Positions 58,732 through 64,000 of a stretch of 64,000 nucleotides of DNA are shown here, one piece after another. Every line of letters begins with the position of its first letter. Positions within the stretch are counted from its first letter, which is position 1. The translations under genes and the position numbers were made by a program. The stretch is taken from contig NZ_KB907307.1 in NCBI RefSeq assembly GCF_000381925.1, positions 4,092,001-4,156,000 on the forward strand. Direction: 5' to 3'. The DNA is from Nocardia sp. BMG111209 (GTDB lineage: Bacteria > Actinomycetota > Actinomycetes > Mycobacteriales > Mycobacteriaceae). The notes beneath the pieces were generated by a model, which saw only the letters and a list, made by a program, of their open reading frames with translations, was not told where the DNA came from and ran no database searches.

Positions 58732-59751
58732 TCAGGCCGCCGTCACGCCACGGCGGATCGGCTCCGACCGATAGCGGCTGGTTCCGCCATCGATGCGCAG
58801 CAACTTCCAGACCCGGCGGGCCACCGGATTCATCAGGCCGATATCCGCCGCGAGGGCCCGCACATCCACGAAGTAGTCGCTGAAGACCCGCCGCGCCTCG
58901 GCGGAACCGAAGAACAGCTCGTCGCGGACCTCGTCGGGAATGTCGTACTTCTCGAAGAACGCGCGCGGCGGGGTCACGATCGCGCGGCCGACGATCCACA
59001 TGATCACCGGCATCATCACCGACAGCACCAGCCGATCGACCGGACCTGCCTCGGGCACATGATGTTTCAGGTACTCGTGCGCGAAGGAGATGTGGCGCGC
59101 CTCCTCGGCGATGTGAATCGCCATGACGCCCCGCATGATCGGATGCACGTCCTCGCCGGAGCGCAGGATCTGCTTCTGGATGTGGTCGATCGGCTCCTCG
59201 CCGCCGAGCACCGCCATGAAGAACAGGTTCGGGAACGCGTTGGCGATCGGCACCACCAGGTGGCGCAGCCGGCGGACGACCGGGCCCATACCCGGCACGT
59301 TCTCACCGATGCGGTTCACCATCTCCTGGAACATCTGGGTGTGGTTGAGTTCCTCGGTCATCTCGTGGGTGCAGTAGCGGAACTCCTGCGACCTGTTCCC
59401 CACCTGGAAGGCCGTGTACTGAACCATGCCGCTGATCAGCAGCGATTCGAACTGCAGGCCCACCTTGGCGATGTTGGCCTGCCGGTACTTGCCGATCGCG
59501 ATCTGCTGCTCGGCCGACAGCGCGCGGTACCAGGGGTGCCGGCCGAGCGGGTCGGCCGAGGCGGGCAGGATCCACCGCTCCGGCCGGGCATCCGGGTCGA
59601 AATCCGGGTTGTCCCAGTCGATATCGGCGAACGGGTCGAAATGCTTGTCGACCGAGCCCTGCGACAGCAACATCAGCTTCTCGGCATACTGCATGGCCTG
59701 CTCGACGATCTGGTCGAGGTCGGGCTTCGCGGCAACGGACGCCATCGTCAT
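58732..59751 (-). CDS. AurF-like di-iron oxygenase
   Basis: A 339-residue non-haem di-iron protein of the AurF (p-aminobenzoate N-oxygenase) family. All candidate metal ligands are visible: E102, E134-x2-H137 (TEELNH), E186, H213-x3-E217-x2-H220 (HIAEEARH), with the same spacing as in AurF. It should activate O2 for N-oxygenation or a related hydroxylation; the substrate is unknown. The ATG at 59751 has GAGGGGGCG upstream and was chosen over the open frame to 59856. The reductase gene follows directly. Confidence 0.88.
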   Translation of the reverse strand: MTMASVAAKPDLDQIVEQAMQYAEKLMLLSQGSVDKHFDPFADIDWDNPDFDPDARPERWILPASADPLGRHPWYRALSAEQQIAIGKYRQANIAKVGLQFESLLISGMVQYTAFQVGNRSQEFRYCTHEMTEELNHTQMFQEMVNRIGENVPGMGPVVRRLRHLVVPIANAFPNLFFMAVLGGEEPIDHIQKQILRSGEDVHPIMRGVMAIHIAEEARHISFAHEYLKHHVPEAGPVDRLVLSVMMPVIMWIVGRAIVTPPRAFFEKYDIPDEVRDELFFGSAEARRVFSDYFVDVRALAADIGLMNPVARRVWKLLRIDGGTSRYRSEPIRRGVTAA

Positions 59752-59895
59752 CGCCCCCTCACTTTCACTGGGTAACTGTATCCAATGGTTACATGTACGC
59801 CCAGTCACGTCAACAGCACGAGCCGGTCGCTCCGGTCGGGCCGAACCGGCGGTCACACCGGTTCAGCGGTCGGCCGAGCGAGTACGTGCGCTACA

Positions 59896-61053
59896 TCACG
59901 TTCTATGCGGTTGAGTATCGGACTGTAATACAGCGCGGAACGACCCGGTCGGCGGATGTGGGCAATCACCGGGCACGACCGCGAGCATCGCCACGGCCGC
60001 CACCGCCGCGCCCACCAGCACCGCGGCCCGCACGACCCGGCGCCGCACCCGGCGCACGGCGTCGGCCCGGCGCGCTCGCCGGCGCCGCAGGGCCTCCCCG
60101 GATGCGAGTTCGGCGGCGCGCCGGGCCAGGAGCGCCGCGCCCTCGGCGACGGTCCGCGCCGGATCCGGCGCCACGAACACCGGCCGGGCCAGCGTCTCGG
60201 CGAGGACCGCGGCCACCTCGGGCGGGCGGGCCGCACCGCCGATCACGAGCACCCGATCGACATCGGCCATGGTGACGTCGGCCAGGCGCAGGCAGCGATA
60301 GACCTCGGTCAGCGATCGACGCACCCGGGCGTCGCGCAGTTCCCCGGTCGCGGCATCGGTCAGCGGAGCCGATCCGGCGCGTACCGCGCGCGCGGCCCGG
60401 CGGGCCACCTCCGCGCCGAAGGCCCGGCCGCCGTACTCGTCCGATCGGACCGGTACGCCCACGACCGGGCCGGGCGGGCTGCCCGCGCCGATCCGGACCA
60501 GGCTGACCGTCAGGCCGGAACCGCCGAGGTCGTATACGAGGGTCAGTCCCGGCGGCAGTGGGCCGTGACTCGCGGCCAGCCAGGCCGCGGCGGCGACCGG
60601 CTCCGCCACCAGCAGCGCTTCGGGCAGATCCGCGCCGGCCAGTGCCGTGCGCAGATCGGCGATGAGCGCAGGCGGATAGCCGACCGGATGAGCCACCGCG
60701 ATCATCGCGCCGGAATATCGCGGCGTGCCGCCGGACGGTCGTGGCCGGCCGGCGGATCGCCGCGTGTCCAGCGCCTCGGCGCTCACCGCGGCGGCGACGG
60801 TCGCGATCAGATCGGCGGCCGTGAGCGTTCGGCGGCCGATCCGGGCACTGGGCGGACCGGGCCGGGTCAGGTCCGCGAATTCGGTGACGGCCCGGCCGTG
60901 CGGCGGGATCCGGCCCACCCGGACCGCGCCGGAACTGTCGAAGGTGAGCGTGGTGCGCCGGGTGACGGGCTGGGGTACCGGCTCGTTACCGGCCGACGCG
61001 ATCGCGCACACCGTGCTGACCGTTCCGATACTCATGCCGAGACCGACCGCCAC
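59896..61053 (-). CDS. Membrane-anchored Hsp70-like (actin-fold) protein, short form
   Basis: A 385-residue paralogue of the protein at 54396-56615. The shared blocks are GMSIGTVS (6-13), LTFDSSG, EFADLTR, LVYDLGG (172-178), EPVAAAAW (151-158) and DRVLVIGGAARPPEV (266-280). The phosphate-1 Asp is Ser8, and the second phosphate loop is also altered (GGSGLTV instead of GGGxFDV). An Arg-rich stretch (321-342) leads into one membrane helix (about 342-361) and a short 24-residue tail. There is no substrate-binding domain or repeat region. The GTG at 61053 is the start. It is separated from the oxygenase gene by 144 bp on the same strand. Confidence 0.86.
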   Translation of the reverse strand: MAVGLGMSIGTVSTVCAIASAGNEPVPQPVTRRTTLTFDSSGAVRVGRIPPHGRAVTEFADLTRPGPPSARIGRRTLTAADLIATVAAAVSAEALDTRRSAGRPRPSGGTPRYSGAMIAVAHPVGYPPALIADLRTALAGADLPEALLVAEPVAAAAWLAASHGPLPPGLTLVYDLGGSGLTVSLVRIGAGSPPGPVVGVPVRSDEYGGRAFGAEVARRAARAVRAGSAPLTDAATGELRDARVRRSLTEVYRCLRLADVTMADVDRVLVIGGAARPPEVAAVLAETLARPVFVAPDPARTVAEGAALLARRAAELASGEALRRRRARRADAVRRVRRRVVRAAVLVGAAVAAVAMLAVVPGDCPHPPTGSFRAVLQSDTQPHRT

Positions 61054-61122
61054 CAGTTCACCCCGATCGCCGAGCCGTTGACCGAACCGTGATCCGAACC
61101 GGGTTCAGGCAATCATCGGGGG

Positions 61123-61143
61123 CCGGTGCTTGCCAAGCACCGG
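61123..61143 (-). terminator. Hairpin terminator after the sulfate transporter operon
   Basis: CCGGTGCTT (61123-61131) and AAGCACCGG (61135-61143) form a perfect 9-bp stem with a 3-base loop, 36 bp beyond the cysA stop on the minus strand. No T-run is present. Confidence 0.75.
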
Positions 61144-61179
61144 ACACGCGGTTGTCCGCGAAGCGCCGCGGGGGCGGCC

Positions 61180-62175
61180 TCAGCTCGCCGGCAACTCCGG
61201 GACGCGGGTGGCCCGCGCGTACACCGTCTCGCCCTCGGCGAGCTTCAGCGCCGCCGCGTCACCGCGGGTGACCTGAGCAGTGAAATGGTCACCGGTGGCG
61301 GCGTTGCGCAGTTCCAGCCGCACCTCGAATCCGAGCCGCACCACCCGCTCGACCGTCGCCCGGGTGACGCCCGCGGATTCCGCGGTGCCCTCGTGCTCGG
61401 CCCGCGCCAGGCCCGGATCGCGGCCGATGCGAATGTCGTGCGGCCGGACCAGATGCCCGTTCAGCTTCGCCACCGAGCCCAGGAACGACATCACGAACTC
61501 GTTCGCGGGACGGTCGTAGACGTCCTCCGGGGTGCCGACCTGTTCGATCCGGCCCGCGTTCATCACGGCGATCCGGTCGGCGACGTCGAGCGCCTCCTCC
61601 TGATCGTGGGTGACCAGGACGGTGGTGACGTGCACCTCCTCGTGCAGGCGGCGCAGCCAGGTGCGCAGATCCTCACGGACCTTGGCGTCCAGCGCGCCGA
61701 AGGGCTCGTCCAGCAGCAGCACCTGCGGATCCACCGCCAGCGCGCGGGCCAGCGCCATCCGCTGCCGCTGACCGCCGGACAGCTGTGCCGGATAGCGGTG
61801 CTGGAAACCGTCGAGGCCGACGATGCCCAGCAGCTCGTCCACCCGCTTGCTGATCTCCTGCTTCGGCCGCCGCCGGATCTTCAGGCCGAAGGCGACGTTG
61901 TCGCGCACGGTCATGTGCTTGAAGGCCGCGTAGTGCTGGAATACGAAGCCGATATCGCGCTTCTGCGGCGCCAGCCGGGTGACATCGCGGCCGGCGATCG
62001 TGACGACGCCCGAATCCAGGCTCTCCAGGCCCGCGATCGAGCGCAGCAGCGTCGACTTGCCCGAACCGGACGGGCCGAGCAGGGCGGTGAGCTCCCCCGA
62101 GGGGATCTCCAGGCTCACATCGTCGAGGGCCGCGAACGAGCCGTACCGCTTGTTCGCGTTGGTCACGGTAATCAT
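61180..62175 (-). CDS. cysA: Sulfate/thiosulfate ABC transporter ATP-binding protein
   Basis: A 331-residue ATPase energising sulfate import. Walker A is GPSGSGKST, the signature [15 protein letters not shown], Walker [12 protein letters not shown] and the switch [17 protein letters not shown]-like regulatory domain occupies about 240-325. The ATG at 62175 has GGAGGCGG upstream and avoids overlap with cysW that the longer frame (from 62214) would cause. It is the last gene of the operon binding protein-cysT-cysW-cysA. Confidence 0.96.
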   Translation of the reverse strand: MITVTNANKRYGSFAALDDVSLEIPSGELTALLGPSGSGKSTLLRSIAGLESLDSGVVTIAGRDVTRLAPQKRDIGFVFQHYAAFKHMTVRDNVAFGLKIRRRPKQEISKRVDELLGIVGLDGFQHRYPAQLSGGQRQRMALARALAVDPQVLLLDEPFGALDAKVREDLRTWLRRLHEEVHVTTVLVTHDQEEALDVADRIAVMNAGRIEQVGTPEDVYDRPANEFVMSFLGSVAKLNGHLVRPHDIRIGRDPGLARAEHEGTAESAGVTRATVERVVRLGFEVRLELRNAATGDHFTAQVTRGDAAALKLAEGETVYARATRVPELPAS

Positions 62176-62203
62176 CTGGCCGCCTCCGGCACGGTTACTC
62201 GAA

Positions 62204-63013
62204 TCACTTGGCATTCCCCCGCTTGCGTTCGAGCAGAGTCATCAGAATCAGGGTGACGAGCGCCAGCCCCATCAGCAGCGTCGCCGCGCAGTACGCGCCG
62301 AAGGTGTTGTGGTCGTTGATGTATCGCCCGTGCACGAGCAGCGTCAGCGTCTGCGAGATGCCCGGCAGCGCCGACGACACCATCGTGACCGCGCCGAATT
62401 CGCCCAGCGACCGCGCGACGGTGAGCACGATGCCGTAGGTGAGCCCCCAGCGGATCGCCGGGAGGGTGATCCGCCAGAACGTCTGCCACCAGGACGCCCC
62501 CAGCGTGGCGGCGGCCTGTTCCTGGTCGTCGCCGATCTCGTGCAGTACGGGCACCACCTCGCTGACCACGAACGGCAGCGTCACGAAGATGGTGGCCAGC
62601 ACCATGCCGGTCAGGCCGAAGATCACCTTGATGCCGAGATGCTCGATACCGCCGAACCAGCCGTTGATACCCCACAGCATGATCAGCGAGACGCCGACCA
62701 CCACCGGCGACACCGCGAACGGCAGATCCACCACACCCTGGAGCAGGCTGCGGCCGGGGAAGTTGCCGCGTACCAGCGCGATCGCGGTGATCACGCCGAA
62801 CACCACGTTGAGCGGCACCACGATCGCGATGATCAGCAGCGAGAGGTCGATGGCGGAGACCGCGGCCGGGGTGGTGATCGAGGTGAAGAACGCGGCGATC
62901 CCGTGCTCGAAACTGCGCCACAGGATGATGATCAGCGGCGCGACCAGCAGGACGAACAGATAGGCCAGCGCGATGACGCGCAGCGAGATCCGGGTGGGTG
63001 CGGCCAGTTTCAT
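62204..63013 (-). CDS. cysW: Sulfate ABC transporter permease CysW
   Basis: A 269-residue permease with six helices. The cytosolic coupling loop is [21 protein letters not shown] (about 165-185), the EAA motif that contacts CysA. The ATG at 63013 overlaps the cysT stop (ATGA), so the two permeases are made together. Confidence 0.95.
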   Translation of the reverse strand: MKLAAPTRISLRVIALAYLFVLLVAPLIIILWRSFEHGIAAFFTSITTPAAVSAIDLSLLIIAIVVPLNVVFGVITAIALVRGNFPGRSLLQGVVDLPFAVSPVVVGVSLIMLWGINGWFGGIEHLGIKVIFGLTGMVLATIFVTLPFVVSEVVPVLHEIGDDQEQAAATLGASWWQTFWRITLPAIRWGLTYGIVLTVARSLGEFGAVTMVSSALPGISQTLTLLVHGRYINDHNTFGAYCAATLLMGLALVTLILMTLLERKRGNAK

Positions 63014-63909
63014 CGGGTCTGCTTCTCCTTCCGGGCGGTCCGCTCCGAGAACACCCGCAGCACCAGCAGCACCACGAACGAGATCACCAGCAGCGCCACC
63101 GACACCGCGGCCGCGTTGACCGGCCGGTCCACCTCGATCTGCTGCTGGATGTACTGCGAGGCCACCTGGGTGTGCCGCGGGATGTTGCCGCCGATCAGCA
63201 CCACCGAACCGAATTCGCCGATGGCCCTCGCGAAGGCCAGCCCGCCACCGGAGATGATCGCCGGCGCGAGGGTGGGCAGCACGATGCGGCGGAACGTGGT
63301 CAGGTTGTCGGCGCCCAGGGACGCGGCCGCCTGCTCCACCTCTCGATCGGCCTCGAGCAGCACCGGTTGCACCGCCCGCACCACGAACGGCAGCGTGACG
63401 AACGCCAGTGCCACGATCAGGCCCGGCTGGGTGGCGTTCAGATGGATGCCGACCGGGCTCTGCGGCCCGTACAGGGCCAGCAGCACGATGCTCGCCACGA
63501 TCGTCGGCAACGCGAACGGCAGATCGATCAGCGCGTTCACGAAGTTCTTGCCCGGGAACTCGTCGCGGACCAGCACCCAGGCGACCAGGGTGCCCATGAT
63601 CACGTTGACCACCGCCACCACGATCGACACCAGCACGGTGATGCGCAGCGCCTGCAGCGCCGACGGCGCGGTGACCGCATCCCAGAACCCGGACCAGCCG
63701 TGGTCGAAGGAATGGACGGTCAGCGCCGCCAGCGGCAGCAGCACGATGACGCTGAGCCACAGCATCGCGGTCGCGATCCCCAACGGCCCGACCGCTCCGG
63801 TTATCCGGAGCCAGGACGGACTCGGCCTGCCGCCGGACGTCTCCCGCCCGACCTCGGGACCGGCGGCAGTCCCGAGGTCGATCGCACTGTCACTCACGTC
63901 GTCGATCAT
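63010..63909 (-). CDS. cysT: Sulfate ABC transporter permease CysT
   Basis: A 299-residue permease with six helices and an extra 35-residue cytosolic N-terminus. The EAA loop is EQAAASLGADNLTTFRRIVLP. Block LIDLPFALPTIVAS is typical of CysT. The ATG at 63909 lies 12 bp after the stop of the binding protein gene. Confidence 0.95.
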   Translation of the reverse strand: MIDDVSDSAIDLGTAAGPEVGRETSGGRPSPSWLRITGAVGPLGIATAMLWLSVIVLLPLAALTVHSFDHGWSGFWDAVTAPSALQALRITVLVSIVVAVVNVIMGTLVAWVLVRDEFPGKNFVNALIDLPFALPTIVASIVLLALYGPQSPVGIHLNATQPGLIVALAFVTLPFVVRAVQPVLLEADREVEQAAASLGADNLTTFRRIVLPTLAPAIISGGGLAFARAIGEFGSVVLIGGNIPRHTQVASQYIQQQIEVDRPVNAAAVSVALLVISFVVLLVLRVFSERTARKEKQTR

Positions 63910-63921
63910 TCCGTGTGGTCG

Positions 63922-64000
63922 CTACTTGGTGGCCTTGTCGTAGATCTGGGCGACGCTGCCGGTGCCCTGCGTGAACAGGTCCTTGTCCAGCTGCTTCCAG
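63922..64000 (-). CDS. Sulfate-binding protein, C-terminal end only
   Basis: Twenty-five codons before a TAG are visible; they end GSVAQIYDKATK. Sulfate-binding proteins end in a similar ...IYxxA pattern, and the gene directly precedes cysT on the same strand. The rest lies outside the window, so the identification rests largely on context (subI in M. tuberculosis). Confidence 0.75.
   Translation of the reverse strand, partial: WKQLDKDLFTQGTGSVAQIYDKATK

Overview
The window is high-GC actinobacterial DNA, most like Nocardia or a close mycolic-acid relative. Gene order follows the Mycobacterium tuberculosis dgt / glyS-smtB-furB-uppS-recO-amiA2-era-ybeY-phoH / rsmE-dnaJ2-hrcA-hemW / sirA-cysH / cysA-cysW-cysT core, read backwards and forwards from Rv2344c to about Rv2400c. 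Accessory blocks interrupt it. GTG starts and 1-4 bp stop/start overlaps (ATGA, GTGA) are common. No rRNA, tRNA, insertion sequence or CRISPR array was recognised.

Layout. 1-15.5 kb: dgt (cut by the window edge), a DUF218 protein, two metallo-beta-lactamase-fold proteins, a TPM-domain membrane protein, a two-component system fused in one operon to an ABC-2 exporter, an oxidoreductase, MmyB-type and LysR regulators, a PEBP lipoprotein and a beta-lactamase-like protein. 15.5-30.3 kb: conserved core (glyS, zinc regulators, uppS, recO, amidase, era, CDA-like, CorC-like, ybeY, phoH). A two-gene terpene locus, a geosmin-synthase-like double-domain cyclase plus a prenyl diphosphate synthase, is inserted between uppS and recO. 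30.4-36.4 kb: inserted LysR/MFS pair, two tandem LytR-CpsA-Psr proteins and a zinc-ribbon protein. 36.4-41 kb: rsmE, dnaJ, hrcA, hemW. 41-47 kb: assimilatory sulfate reduction operon (sirA-cysH-cysD-cysN-chelatase) behind a cysteine-rich leader peptide. 47-61 kb: accessory region with a TMEM175-type channel, HAD phosphatase, AIM24 protein, a TetR-SDR-binding-protein operon, a methyltransferase, an AurF-like di-iron oxygenase with its ferredoxin/flavin reductase, and two membrane-anchored Hsp70-like proteins. It also holds three distinct tandem-repeat loci. 61-64 kb: sulfate ABC transporter genes cysA, cysW, cysT and the end of the binding protein.

How it fits together. Sulfate enters through CysTWA plus the binding protein, is adenylated by CysDN, reduced by the APS reductase CysH and then by SirA, whose sirohaem needs the adjacent chelatase. 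The leader peptide probably senses cysteine supply. The most unusual items are: a perfect array of 30 copies of an 8-bp unit between a TetR gene and a methyltransferase; the terpene cyclase whose second active site has lost its aspartate-rich motif; and a pair of Hsp70/actin-fold membrane proteins, both lacking the phosphate-1 aspartate, that flank the oxygenase/reductase operon.
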